Shown here one piece after another: positions 17,166 to 25,723 of a stretch of DNA of 64,000 nucleotides (position 1 is its first letter; each line of letters begins with the position of its first letter). The notes beneath the pieces were generated by a model. That model was not told the DNA's origin. It saw only the letters and a program-made list of their open reading frames with translations, and did no database searches. This stretch comes from an uncultured Christensenellaceae bacterium (GTDB lineage Bacteria; Bacillota; Clostridia; Christensenellales; Pumilibacteraceae), in contig CAJUKG010000005.1 of assembly GCA_910586925.1 (NCBI GenBank), forward strand, positions 1-64,000, written 5' to 3'. The translations under genes were made by a program, and so were the position numbers.

Positions 17166-18515
17166 CTATTCCACATGCGCGATGATCGCGGCAAGGAGAT
17201 AAGAACGCGTAAGATTGGGTTCTATCACATTATCGAAATATCCGCTTCTTGCGATAACTGCGGCGGAACTGTTTTCGCCGCCGTATTCGGCAGCGAGGAG
17301 AGTCACGGCTTTATCCTTGTCTTTCGCGCTCTTGATTTCGTCGGCATAGAGAAGCCGTGCCGCCGACTCCGATTCGAGTGCGCCTATCTCCGCGTTTTCC
17401 CAGGCGATCTTGTATTCGCACGGCGCGACGAGCGCGGTATACGCCCCGCCTATCGCCTTGCCGTAAACAACAGAGAACATATCCACGGTCAGCGAATTCA
17501 CTTCGAAAATAAGATTAGACATTTCGCGAATAAGCCGCGCGTCCGCAACCGTCTGTTCGGTACCTACGCAGTCTGTCAAGAATACCGCAGGGCACTGCGC
17601 ATTTTCGCACGTGTTCAAAAACTCCGCGATCTTGACGCAACCGTCGGCAGTGAGCCGCTCTCCGTTCGTCGCAACGACGCCGACTGGAATATCGCCTATC
17701 GTCGCAAAGCCCGTCGTCACGCACTGCGCAAAATCCGCGCGCACCGGCAAAAAGCTATTTTTGTCGAAAATTTCTTTTATGAGGGTTTCGGGCGAAACAC
17801 CGGGTTTGAGTCCTTTGCACACACGGTTCATTTCGTCGCCGCCGCTCACACTGCCGTCGAATATCTTCAAAGCCTTGACGAGCGTTTCGCGAAGCTGTTT
17901 GTCGTCCTTGACCGTGTTCGTGACTATACCAGCCGCCGCAGCAGATTTGCAGTCGCCGACATTCTTTTCGGAAACTCCCGCTTTTGCCGCGATCACGAGC
18001 GGCGACGCCGTGGCGATCACTCCCGACGGATAAGAAATGACGAAATCGCTGATACCCGCTACGTACGACGAAAGCCCGAGGTTATTGCCCTTAACGACAG
18101 AGATCACGGGAACTTCGCCGTATGCGACGGTAAACGCGCGCAGTATGGACGAATAACCGTCCAGAGCGGTAATGCCCTCGGCAAACCGTGCTCCCGCGGT
18201 ATCCCACACGGCGATGATCGGTTTTCCCATGCGCACGGCATTATTGACGGTACGCACTATTTTCTTGGCGTTAAGCTCGCCGATCGCGCCTTTCAGAACC
18301 TTGGAATTAAGCGCGAAAAGGCAGACGCCCGTATCGCCCACGGTAGCAAACCCGCTTACGACGCCCTCGCCGGGCGCGTCCTCTATGACGTTTTGCGAAC
18401 ATACAAACGCGTCCGTTTCGACAAAAGATTTATCGTCGACGAACGCGTTGATGAATGACAAAATATCCTTATTTGCGGAAGCAAGTTTACTTTTTGCAAT
18501 TTTTAACGTTTCCAT
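17166..18515 (-). CDS. Acyl-CoA-type carboxyltransferase (MmdA / 12S-like)
   Basis: A 449-residue carboxyltransferase of the crotonase-like beta-subunit family that acts on CoA esters, as in methylmalonyl-CoA decarboxylase alpha or propionyl-CoA carboxylase beta. Two tandem halves are visible: the first with IGELNAKKIVRTVNNA and VWDTAGARFAEGI, the second with FLTDCVGTEQ and YGKAIGGAYTAL. It is about 60 residues shorter than typical MmdA and quite divergent, so the substrate is uncertain. The ATG at 18515 has GGAGG upstream. It is the first gene of the operon after the promoter at 18564-18592. Together with oadA it could give a transcarboxylase or a dual-substrate sodium pump. Confidence 0.8.
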   Translation of the reverse strand: METLKIAKSKLASANKDILSFINAFVDDKSFVETDAFVCSQNVIEDAPGEGVVSGFATVGDTGVCLFALNSKVLKGAIGELNAKKIVRTVNNAVRMGKPIIAVWDTAGARFAEGITALDGYSSILRAFTVAYGEVPVISVVKGNNLGLSSYVAGISDFVISYPSGVIATASPLVIAAKAGVSEKNVGDCKSAAAAGIVTNTVKDDKQLRETLVKALKIFDGSVSGGDEMNRVCKGLKPGVSPETLIKEIFDKNSFLPVRADFAQCVTTGFATIGDIPVGVVATNGERLTADGCVKIAEFLNTCENAQCPAVFLTDCVGTEQTVADARLIREMSNLIFEVNSLTVDMFSVVYGKAIGGAYTALVAPCEYKIAWENAEIGALESESAARLLYADEIKSAKDKDKAVTLLAAEYGGENSSAAVIARSGYFDNVIEPNLTRSYLLAAIIAHVE

Positions 18516-18563
18516 ACAAACCTCCGACAGACCGCGAGCAATGCGCGAATATCTACCGCATAC

Positions 18564-18592
18564 ATTATAACACCTTACAAATAAAATTTCAA
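18564..18592 (-). promoter_or_regulatory. Sigma-A-type promoter of the decarboxylase operon
   Basis: TTGAAA (18587-18592) and TATAAT (18564-18569) on the minus strand with a 17-base spacer. The leader to the ATG at 18515 is about 42 bases and contains no obvious control element. Confidence 0.78.
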
Positions 18593-18676
18593 CCGATTTG
18601 ATTGCGGTTTTTCGTAATTTTTGTTTTTGTTTTTGCGCAAATAAAAACTTCCGATTATTTACGCACACATGCCGCG

Positions 18677-19378
18677 CTACAGCGATTTCAACATATCCAC
18701 TTCGCGCGGCGTAAGATACCGCCATTCGCCTCGCGACAGTCCGCCGAGCCGCAATCCCTCGATCGCAACCCGCTTCAAAAACAGCACCCGCCGTCCCAGC
18801 GACTCTATCATGTTTTTGATTTCATGGTTTTTGCCTTCGGTGACGGTGATTTCGAGCTTGGTTTCGTTGTTGTCGCACGACACGCGTTTCACCTGCGCGG
18901 GCGCGTACTTCACGCCGCCGAACGTAACGCCCGAACGCAGTCTGCCTATTTCGGCATCGGTAGGTTCGCCCTCGACACGGACCGAATACACTTTTTTTAC
19001 CATGTTGCTCGGATGCGCGAGCTTGTTTGCGAGCGTTCCGTCGTTTGTAAGAAGCAGCAACCCTTCCGTATCGTAATCGAGCCGACCGACTGGATATATC
19101 CTGTCAGGAAGTTTGACGAAATCGAGCACCGTCTTACGCCCTTTGTCATCGCTTACGGTACATACGCAACCCTTCGGCTTATTGAGCATTATATAAATAC
19201 TGCGTTGCGTCGGCGCGACGTATTTGCCGCTCACTTCCACCGAATCGTCGTCCTTGATGTCGGTAGCAAGTTCCGTCACTACTTTGCCGTTTACGCGCAC
19301 TTTGCCCGCCGTGATCAGTTCTTCGCACTTGCGTCTGCTCGCGACCCCGCAACTGCTCAAATATTTGTTTATTCGCAT
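18677..19378 (-). CDS. rluB: Pseudouridine synthase RluB family
   Basis: A 233-residue RNA pseudouridine synthase of the RsuA/RluB group, which modifies 23S or 16S rRNA. An S4 RNA-binding domain (RINKYLSSCGVASRRKCEE) occupies residues 1-60. The catalytic motif GRLDYDTEGLLLLTNDG has the nucleophile at Asp101, and KVYSVRVEG and MIESLGRRVLFLKRV mark the end of the fold. Assignment to RluB rather than RsuA is by gene context in Firmicutes (close to scpAB and a DD-carboxypeptidase). It has its own promoter at 19410-19438. Confidence 0.92.
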   Translation of the reverse strand: MRINKYLSSCGVASRRKCEELITAGKVRVNGKVVTELATDIKDDDSVEVSGKYVAPTQRSIYIMLNKPKGCVCTVSDDKGRKTVLDFVKLPDRIYPVGRLDYDTEGLLLLTNDGTLANKLAHPSNMVKKVYSVRVEGEPTDAEIGRLRSGVTFGGVKYAPAQVKRVSCDNNETKLEITVTEGKNHEIKNMIESLGRRVLFLKRVAIEGLRLGGLSRGEWRYLTPREVDMLKSL

Positions 19379-19409
19379 GATACACCTTATTGCTTATATT
19401 ATATTATTT

Positions 19410-19438
19410 ATAATACAGCAATTTCGGCGTAAAATCAA
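19410..19438 (-). promoter_or_regulatory. Sigma-A-type promoter for rluB
   Basis: TTGATT (19433-19438) and TATTAT (19410-19415) on the minus strand with a 17-base spacer, in the 73-base gap after the DD-carboxypeptidase gene. A second possible -10 (TATAAT) lies a few bases downstream. Confidence 0.6.
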
Positions 19439-19451
19439 GCATTTTGCGTAT

Positions 19452-20282
19452 TCAGCCCGCGAAAGCCTTATCCATTAGCCGCATGCATTCTTCGAACATA
19501 TCGTAACAATCGAGCACCGTGCAAATATATGTTTTGCCGTCGCGCGTCGCCGACGACACCAAGCACCGTCCCGATTTTTTCGTATACCCCGTCTTTATGC
19601 CGTTGCCGCCGTCGTATCTGAACAGTATTTTATTCTTATTGGGAAATTTTCTGTCGTAATCATGATCGGCATACGGCGTGCGATAACTTTTCGTCGCGAC
19701 GATTTTTCGGAAAGTTTCGTTCTGCATGGCATAATATGCAATTTTACTCAAATCGAGTGCGGTAGTATAATGCTCGTCATGATGCAAGCCGTGCGGATTG
19801 GCAAAATGCGTATTCGTCGCGCCCGCTTTTTTGACCGTATCGTTCATCATGTCTACAAACCCTTCGACGCTCCCACCGACTATCACCGCAAGCGCGACGG
19901 CACAGTCATTGCCCGACTGAAGCATCAATCCGTACAGCATATCGCGCACCGTAAGCATTTCCCCATTCTGCAGATACAGCGAAGACCCTTCGACGCCCAC
20001 CGCTTCGCGGGGTACGGGCATCGGCAGATCGAGTATAGTGCAGTTTTCGAGTACGGTTATAGCAGTGCATATTTTGGTCGTGCTCGCAGGCTCCATTCTC
20101 GCAGACTCGTTTTTACAGTATACGACCTCGCCCGTATCGCCGTCCAAAACAGCCATAGCCCGTGCCGAGCTTGCTATCGCCGTGCCGCCGCCTGCGGGTG
20201 CGAACGCACAGCAAAACACCAATGCCACTGCCGCGGCAAGCACTACCGCGATACCCTTGACGAAATTTTCTATTCTGTTCAT
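19452..20282 (-). CDS. D-alanyl-D-alanine carboxypeptidase, short form (S11)
   Basis: A 276-residue penicillin-binding protein of the S11 family, which trims the terminal D-Ala of peptidoglycan stem peptides. A signal peptide of about 38 residues (hydrophobic AVVLAAAVALVFCCAFA) targets it outside. Active-site motifs are STTK (Ser67, Lys70), SGND (Ser123, Asn125) and KTGYT near 229. The C-terminal beta domain of PBP5 is missing, so no amphipathic membrane anchor is visible. Position after ytfJ and scpAB in a Firmicute suggests a DacB/DacF-like sporulation or cortex role (inference). A second, full-length homologue is at 35636-36796. Confidence 0.92.
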   Translation of the reverse strand: MNRIENFVKGIAVVLAAAVALVFCCAFAPAGGGTAIASSARAMAVLDGDTGEVVYCKNESARMEPASTTKICTAITVLENCTILDLPMPVPREAVGVEGSSLYLQNGEMLTVRDMLYGLMLQSGNDCAVALAVIVGGSVEGFVDMMNDTVKKAGATNTHFANPHGLHHDEHYTTALDLSKIAYYAMQNETFRKIVATKSYRTPYADHDYDRKFPNKNKILFRYDGGNGIKTGYTKKSGRCLVSSATRDGKTYICTVLDCYDMFEECMRLMDKAFAG

Positions 20283-20306
20283 ACCCGCTCGTTCCCCCTT
20301 GCCGTA

Positions 20307-20699
20307 TCAGTCTTTTTTGTTCTTCCTGCCGAAAATAGCCCCGACCACATTGGGCACGGTGTCCACTACCTTGTCGAGAAAACTTTCGCTCCCGACGTTG
20401 AGCATGCGCACCGACTTGCCGTCGCTTACGAGAAAGCACACGGGCGCCACACTCATTCCCGCGCCGCTCGCACCCGCGAACGGAAATTCGCCTACCTGTT
20501 TCGCACTGTACTCGCCGCCGCCCGACACAATGCCGACGCTTATCTTGCTTATGGGAACGACCGTAGTGCCGTCGGGCATTACTATCTGATTGCCGACGAT
20601 AATATCCGAATCGGTAAGTACGCGCATTTTTCCGAACGCGGTATCCATGATACGTTCTATGGGGTGGTCGTTTTTTTCACTCGGTAATGTTGTATGCAT
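20307..20699 (-). CDS. ytfJ: Sporulation protein YtfJ (GerW family)
   Basis: A 130-residue protein of the YtfJ/GerW family, needed in Bacillus for spore germination events. Features of the family are HPIERIMDTA at the N-terminus, a Gly-rich core with YSAKQVGEFPFAGASGAG, and the tail VDTVPNVVGAIFGRKNKKD. No signal peptide is present. It follows the DUF2953 membrane protein by six bases, the usual order in spore formers, and precedes the DD-carboxypeptidase. Confidence 0.92.
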   Translation of the reverse strand: MHTTLPSEKNDHPIERIMDTAFGKMRVLTDSDIIVGNQIVMPDGTTVVPISKISVGIVSGGGEYSAKQVGEFPFAGASGAGMSVAPVCFLVSDGKSVRMLNVGSESFLDKVVDTVPNVVGAIFGRKNKKD

Positions 20700-20705
20700 A
20701 ATATC

Positions 20706-21266
20706 TTATCCTCGCTGTTTTGCCGTCGCGGGGCGGCGCAAACCGCCTATCATAGCCGCAATTACGGCATATATAATATCTGCAATACATAACGAAATTA
20801 TGCCGACGAAATTCGCGTCGAGCCGCTCGCCGTCGTAATCGGCGGTTATATCCACGGTGTCGCGCCTGTAACCGAGCACGCGGCATAAGTCGAACAGTGC
20901 CACGCGCAGCCCGCCGACCGTGACCGCCGTGACCGCCGCATCCGACAATCCTATGCGTGCATTTATATCGAGTGCGCGCACGCGTAAAACGGTAAACAGC
21001 TTTTTCACGATGCGAAGCAAAAATTTATTTACACCATTCTTTTTCTTGTTTCGCCTATCTTCTTCTGCGGTTTTTTCTTCGGTATCGCCCGAAATCGCCG
21101 CTTTAAGTCTTTCGGTATCTATAGACTTTCTCGCTATTGGCACATAGCAAATTCCGAAAGTCAGCTCGCCCGATCCCGCATCGGCACTGACTTCCGCCGC
21201 CACACACACGGCAACGGGCAACGAAATCGCGTGCAAAATAATAACGGCAATTACCAAACCTATCAT
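20706..21266 (-). CDS. DUF2953-type membrane protein
   Basis: A 186-residue protein with a hydrophobic N-terminal segment (residues 1-22), a charged central region (EEKTAEEDRRNKKK), and a hydrophobic C-terminal segment (CIADIIYAVIAAMIGGL). Size, topology and position between scpB and ytfJ are those of the DUF2953 family of spore formers, whose role is unknown. Similarity is judged by eye from context and pattern, so family membership is moderately sure. Confidence 0.7.
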   Translation of the reverse strand: MIGLVIAVIILHAISLPVAVCVAAEVSADAGSGELTFGICYVPIARKSIDTERLKAAISGDTEEKTAEEDRRNKKKNGVNKFLLRIVKKLFTVLRVRALDINARIGLSDAAVTAVTVGGLRVALFDLCRVLGYRRDTVDITADYDGERLDANFVGIISLCIADIIYAVIAAMIGGLRRPATAKQRG

Positions 21267-21314
21267 AATACGTTTAGTCTTTGCCGTTATCGGTCGATTT
21301 ATTATAATCTGTTC

Positions 21315-22034
21315 TTACTCGCCGTCGGTGCCGTCGACGCTCGCCGCTTCTTCGGTCGGCGCGGCGGGCACAGCCGTTTCGTTCCCGTCCGAATCTATCA
21401 TTACGAGATCTTCGCCCTGTAAGAAATCGGGGTTTTCTTCGGCTTTGGCGAAGTTGTAAAGTTCTTCCTCCGTCGGCTCGGGCGTAGCTTCTTCGATAGC
21501 CTTGATCCTGTCGCGCACCGACTGTCTTTCGGGCAGGCTGTCGATATCCTCTATGCCGAACCGCTTGAGAAACGCTTCGGTCGTGCCGAAAAGGAGCGGT
21601 TTGCCTATCGCGTCTTTACGCCCGACGATCTCTATAAGATTGTTTTTAAGCAGGGCTTGCAACGCATAGTCGCAGTTTACGCCGCGGATATGCTCGATCT
21701 CGAGGCGTGTGACGGGCTGGCGGTACGCGATTATAGAAAGCGTTTCCATTGCGGGATTGGAAAGGGCTTTTTCCTTGATCGGATTGAGCACGAACGCGAG
21801 CGTTTCCGCATAATCGGGGTTGGACGCGAACTGTATTTTTCCGGCGTAGCTTATCAAGTGGATACCTGTCTTGCCGCCGTACTTTTTTTGCAACCGCTTG
21901 ACCGAAGCCGTCACTTCGCTTTTTTGCAATTCCAAAATATCGCAAATGTCCGAAATTTTCATGCCGTCACCGGACACGAACAACAGAGCTTCGAGTACGT
22001 TGTCTATCTTTTCTATCTCAAGCATTATCGTCAT
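21315..22034 (-). CDS. scpB: Segregation and condensation protein ScpB
   Basis: A 239-residue ScpB with paired winged-helix domains: residues up to about 85 (VLEALLFVSGDGMKISDI) and 90-175 (NPAMETLSIIAYRQPVTRLEIE). It joins Smc and ScpA in the condensin that compacts and separates chromosomes. An acidic, low-complexity tail of about 50 residues follows. Two ATGs are possible (22034 and 22025); 22034 is nearer the AAAAGGAG site. The gene overlaps the end of scpA by 17 bases, as often in this pair. Confidence 0.93.
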   Translation of the reverse strand: MTIMLEIEKIDNVLEALLFVSGDGMKISDICDILELQKSEVTASVKRLQKKYGGKTGIHLISYAGKIQFASNPDYAETLAFVLNPIKEKALSNPAMETLSIIAYRQPVTRLEIEHIRGVNCDYALQALLKNNLIEIVGRKDAIGKPLLFGTTEAFLKRFGIEDIDSLPERQSVRDRIKAIEEATPEPTEEELYNFAKAEENPDFLQGEDLVMIDSDGNETAVPAAPTEEAASVDGTDGE

Positions 22035-22806
22035 CGGAATTTTGTTCCGAACTCCTTTTAACAATAGTGATCGTTGCGAAAATATCTTCCTGACGCACCC
22101 CCACTTCTTGGTCTTTCACAAGATCCAAAAGTGCCGAGAACGTCGTTACGACTTCGCCGATCGTGTAGTCCTCGTCGAACAACTCATCGAAAGTGCATTT
22201 CTCGACTATCTTGAAACGATCGCGAATGAATTCCTTTTTCTGCTCGACGGTGAACGGGTCGCGTTCTATCTTCTTGACTTTTATCAGCTGTTGCCGCGCG
22301 CCTATCTTATCGAACATCTTGCGCAGCGCGTTCATAAGTCCCGCAGTAGTCATGTCTTTAAGCACGAGCCGAGGCTGTCCCACACTGTCGTCGGGCGCGC
22401 GAAAATGCATGTTGAGCACTTCCTGTTCGCGCATACGCTCCGCGGCTTCCTTGTAGACCTTGTATTCTTCGAGCCTGTTTATAAGCTCTTTCTCGGGGTC
22501 TTCCTCCGCCGTTTCCACGACCTCGGGTTTGGGCAAGAACCGACGCGACTTGATTTCGAGCAACGTTGCCGCGACGACTATAAAATCCGCCGCTTCTTCC
22601 ATATCCAGCTCGTCGATCTGTTCCATCGCTTCGAGGTACTGCTCGGTTATGTTGGAAATGAAAATATCTTCTATGTTTATCTTCTCTTTCTTAACGAGAT
22701 CGAGAAGCAGATCGAGCGGACCGTCATAGTTAGACAGCACCACGTGATAACTTTTACTGTACTGTTCCTCGGGCGTTTGTTCGGTTTCGGTAACTTCTTT
22801 TTTCAT
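22018..22806 (-). CDS. scpA: Segregation and condensation protein ScpA
   Basis: A 262-residue kleisin of the Smc-ScpAB condensin. The N-terminal block NYDGPLDLLLDLVKKEKI and the following EEAADFIVVAATLLEIKSR are diagnostic. The C-terminal winged helix (VTTFSALLDLVKDQEVGVRQ) binds the Smc head. It begins eight bases after the M50 protease gene ends and runs into scpB. Confidence 0.95.
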   Translation of the reverse strand: MKKEVTETEQTPEEQYSKSYHVVLSNYDGPLDLLLDLVKKEKINIEDIFISNITEQYLEAMEQIDELDMEEAADFIVVAATLLEIKSRRFLPKPEVVETAEEDPEKELINRLEEYKVYKEAAERMREQEVLNMHFRAPDDSVGQPRLVLKDMTTAGLMNALRKMFDKIGARQQLIKVKKIERDPFTVEQKKEFIRDRFKIVEKCTFDELFDEDYTIGEVVTTFSALLDLVKDQEVGVRQEDIFATITIVKRSSEQNSDDDNA

Positions 22807-22813
22807 TTCGCAC

Positions 22814-23560
22814 CTACAGCATGAACGACCACAGCGACAGGAAACACCATTGCAATCCGCCGCCGCAGAACCGCAAATACGTGCCCAAAATGTCTATATA
22901 ATCGAACCAATACGGAAGCACCACATAGCTCGACGCCATAGATATTATAAAACTCAATCCGACAAGCCCGTAAAGTATATACTGACCGTTGGTGCGCATA
23001 AACGCACAAAATTTATTCCCGCGCTTGGTGAACGACTCGATGATCCTGAATCCGTCGAGCGGAAAAATCGGCAGAAGATTGAAAAACGCGAGCGACAGAT
23101 TTATGCTCATCATTATGCCGAAGAACCGAGTAAGGTAGTAACAAATATTTATCGCCGCCGCACCCGCCGCGTTTTCTATCGCAGTAAAGTACGCAAGCGA
23201 CATAAGCGTATAGAAAAGCGACGACAAAAACGCGAGAATGATATTCGTGACTATGCCGGCGATCGCAACCGTCACCATGCCGAGCCGCTGTTTCTTGAAA
23301 TTATACGGATTGACAGGCACGGGACGCGCGTAACCGAAGCCGACAAGCATCATCATGACGAAACCTATCGGGTCGAAATGCTTTAACGGATTGAGCGACA
23401 GCCGCCCCGCATTTTTGGCGGTATCGTCGCCGTTCCACTTCGCGACAAGACCGTGCGCCACCTCGTGCAACACGAGCGAAATACACACGGCAATAAGCGT
23501 CATTAAAAGATACAGGAAGTAATCGAGCGGATTGCGCCCGTCCATTGCTGCAAAAATCAT
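22814..23560 (-). CDS. Site-2 protease family membrane metalloprotease (M50)
   Basis: A 248-residue integral membrane zinc protease of the M50 family (YwhC group). HEVAH in the second membrane segment supplies two zinc ligands and the catalytic Glu, and NLLPIFPLDG supplies the third ligand Asp. About six membrane segments are visible. It lacks the PDZ domain of RseP/YluC. Substrates are unknown. It overlaps lysA by four bases and precedes scpA, the order common in Clostridia. Confidence 0.92.
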   Translation of the reverse strand: MIFAAMDGRNPLDYFLYLLMTLIAVCISLVLHEVAHGLVAKWNGDDTAKNAGRLSLNPLKHFDPIGFVMMMLVGFGYARPVPVNPYNFKKQRLGMVTVAIAGIVTNIILAFLSSLFYTLMSLAYFTAIENAAGAAAINICYYLTRFFGIMMSINLSLAFFNLLPIFPLDGFRIIESFTKRGNKFCAFMRTNGQYILYGLVGLSFIISMASSYVVLPYWFDYIDILGTYLRFCGGGLQWCFLSLWSFML

Positions 23561-24894
23561 TGCTTGTCCTCCGAAAATACGGGAATTACGTCATTTCGTA
23601 CAATGTCCTCGTATGTTTGCGGCTTGACCATATATGCCGACGATCCGTTTCGTACCGCAACGACGGGCGGCACGGCGTTTCTGTTGTAATTGGACGCCAT
23701 CGAATAATGATACGCGCCCGTCGACGGCACCGCGAGTATATCGCCCGCGTGTAGCTCGGGAAGCATTATGCCTTCGATGAGTACGTCGCCGCTCTCGCAA
23801 CACTTGCCCGCTATCGAATACTTATGCGTGCGCTCGGCGTTCACCCGGTCTGCGACGACCGCCGTGTACTCGGCGTCATACATCGCAACGCGCGGATTCT
23901 CGAACATGCCTCCGTCTACCGCCGCATAAGTCTTGACGTCTTTTATGGTCTTTATCGCGCCGACGGTGTAAAGCGTAACGCCCGCCTCGCCGACTATCGA
24001 CCGCCCCGGTTCTACGACGAGCCTCGGCGGATTTATGTGCTTGCGCTCCACCGCCGACTTCAGGCACTTCGCGGTGTGCGCCATATACTTTTCGGGAGTG
24101 AGCGGCAAATCGCCTTTGAGATAATGTATTCCGAACCCGCCGCCGAGATCGAGCCGCTTAACGTCTATCCCCGAACGGTTAAGCTCGAGAATGAAATCGG
24201 TCGTTTTCTCGATCGCTATTTCGAACGGCTCAAGCTCGAAAATCTGCGATCCGATATGACACGACAGCCCGACGAATTTTATATTCTTATAGTTTTGCAG
24301 CGATTTTACGATCCGCGCGGCAGAGCCGTCGGCTATCGAAAAGCCGAATTTGCTGTCGGGAGTCGTCGTTTGAATAAACCTGTGCGTATGCGCTTCCACT
24401 CCGGGATTTACGCGCACAAGCACGTTTTGCGGTTTTTTCGTGTGCTTTGCTATCAGCTCGATTTCGCGTTCCGAGTCGATCACGAAACACTCGACGCCCG
24501 CATCTATCGCGTACGATATTTCGCTCTCCGTCTTGTTATTGCCGTGAAAGTAAATACGGTCCGCAGGCATACCGCCTTTGAGCGCGGTATACAGTTCGCC
24601 ACCCGAAACGACGTCCGCACCCACGCCGAGCGGCGCGAGAAACGAATAAATGCCGGTACAGCAAAACGCTTTGGACGCATAGCATACCGTGAAATCGGGA
24701 TATTCTTTTTCGAGAATACCGATGTATGCCGCGGCGGTACTCACGGCACGGTCTACGTCGAACACATACAGCGGCGTGCCGTATTTTTTCGCAAGATCGT
24801 TCGCCCCGCACCCGCCTATTATAAGCTCGCCGTTGCGAACGGCAAGCGACCCGAACGGCGCGAAAAGTTCGTCAGTCTTCTTCGTCATCATCAT
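23557..24894 (-). CDS. lysA: Diaminopimelate decarboxylase
   Basis: A 445-residue PLP enzyme that turns meso-diaminopimelate into lysine. The PLP lysine is in CYASKAFCC, the phosphate loop is LGGGFGIHY and EPGRSIVGEAG, and the partner-subunit cysteine is in CCESGDVL. Three consecutive ATGs (24894, 24891, 24888) can start it; no strong ribosome site precedes them. It overlaps the end of yebC by 23 bases, so translation is probably coupled to yebC. Other lysine genes are not in the window. Confidence 0.93.
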   Translation of the reverse strand: MMMTKKTDELFAPFGSLAVRNGELIIGGCGANDLAKKYGTPLYVFDVDRAVSTAAAYIGILEKEYPDFTVCYASKAFCCTGIYSFLAPLGVGADVVSGGELYTALKGGMPADRIYFHGNNKTESEISYAIDAGVECFVIDSEREIELIAKHTKKPQNVLVRVNPGVEAHTHRFIQTTTPDSKFGFSIADGSAARIVKSLQNYKNIKFVGLSCHIGSQIFELEPFEIAIEKTTDFILELNRSGIDVKRLDLGGGFGIHYLKGDLPLTPEKYMAHTAKCLKSAVERKHINPPRLVVEPGRSIVGEAGVTLYTVGAIKTIKDVKTYAAVDGGMFENPRVAMYDAEYTAVVADRVNAERTHKYSIAGKCCESGDVLIEGIMLPELHAGDILAVPSTGAYHYSMASNYNRNAVPPVVAVRNGSSAYMVKPQTYEDIVRNDVIPVFSEDKQ

Positions 24895-25618
24895 CGGGAA
24901 GATTGGCGTTGTGATAGACATTCTGCACGTCGTCATCTTCGTCGAACATGTCGAGCATACGCCGAATTTTCGCCTCCGTGTCCGCATCCACGTCAACGGT
25001 GGAAGCGGGGACCTGCTGTACTTCCGCGGAAATAATGACCCTGCCCGCTTTTTCGAGTCCGTCGCGAACGGACGGCAATGCGGCAGGCGTCGCGGTTATA
25101 TAACACTCTGTTTCCGCGCTGTCGAAATCGTCCGCACCCGCTTCGAGCGCGAGCATCATCAGTTCTTCGTCGTCCTCGTTCGGCTTGCGCTCGATGGTCA
25201 CGATGCCTTTCTGCTCGAACATATACGAAACGCAGTTTGTGGTGCCGAGCGAGCCGCCGCACTTATCGAAAATATGCCGTACCGACGCGGCGGTGCGGTT
25301 CTTGTTATCGGTGAGCGTTTCCACGATCACCGCAACGCCGCCCGAGCCGTACCCTTCGTAAGTAATGGCGTCGTACACGACGTTGCCTTCCTCGCCGCTC
25401 GCCTTTTTAATGGAACGGGTAATATTGTCGTTGGGCATATTGGCGGCACGCGCTTTGGAAATGACGTCGCGAAGCCGCGGGTTATTGTTGGGGTCGGGTC
25501 CGCCCGCCTTGACTGCTACGGCAAGCTCTCTGCCGATCTTGGTGAAAACATTGGCACGAGCCGCATCGGTCTTGCCTTTCTGACGTTTTATGGTTGCCCA
25601 CTTGCTGTGTCCAGACAT
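24872..25618 (-). CDS. yebC: YebC/PmpR family transcriptional regulator / translation factor
   Basis: A 248-residue YebC-family protein, opening with the diagnostic SGHSKWATIKRQKGKTDAAR and continuing with the three-domain fold (YEGYGSGGVAVIVETLTDN, GGSLGTTNCVSYMF). Family members bind DNA or act on the ribosome at proline stretches. The acidic C-terminus (DDDDEED) overlaps the start of lysA. It is first gene behind the consensus promoter at 25656-25684. Confidence 0.95.
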   Translation of the reverse strand: MSGHSKWATIKRQKGKTDAARANVFTKIGRELAVAVKAGGPDPNNNPRLRDVISKARAANMPNDNITRSIKKASGEEGNVVYDAITYEGYGSGGVAVIVETLTDNKNRTAASVRHIFDKCGGSLGTTNCVSYMFEQKGIVTIERKPNEDDEELMMLALEAGADDFDSAETECYITATPAALPSVRDGLEKAGRVIISAEVQQVPASTVDVDADTEAKIRRMLDMFDEDDDVQNVYHNANLPDDDDEED

Positions 25619-25655
25619 AAATGATCTCCGAAAAATCTATTTTATTTACCTATAA

Positions 25656-25684
25656 ATTATACAGTATATTGTAACGGTTGTCAA
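25656..25684 (-). promoter_or_regulatory. Perfect-consensus sigma-A promoter for yebC operon
   Basis: TTGACA (25679-25684) and TATAAT (25656-25661) on the minus strand, spacer 17. The leader is about 30 bases and ends with the CGGAG ribosome site. It may drive the whole run yebC-lysA-M50-scpA-scpB-DUF2953-ytfJ-DD-carboxypeptidase. Confidence 0.88.
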
Positions 25685-25723
25685 ATACTTTGTCATAAAT
25701 AGCGGTATTTGCATAACGCTGCG

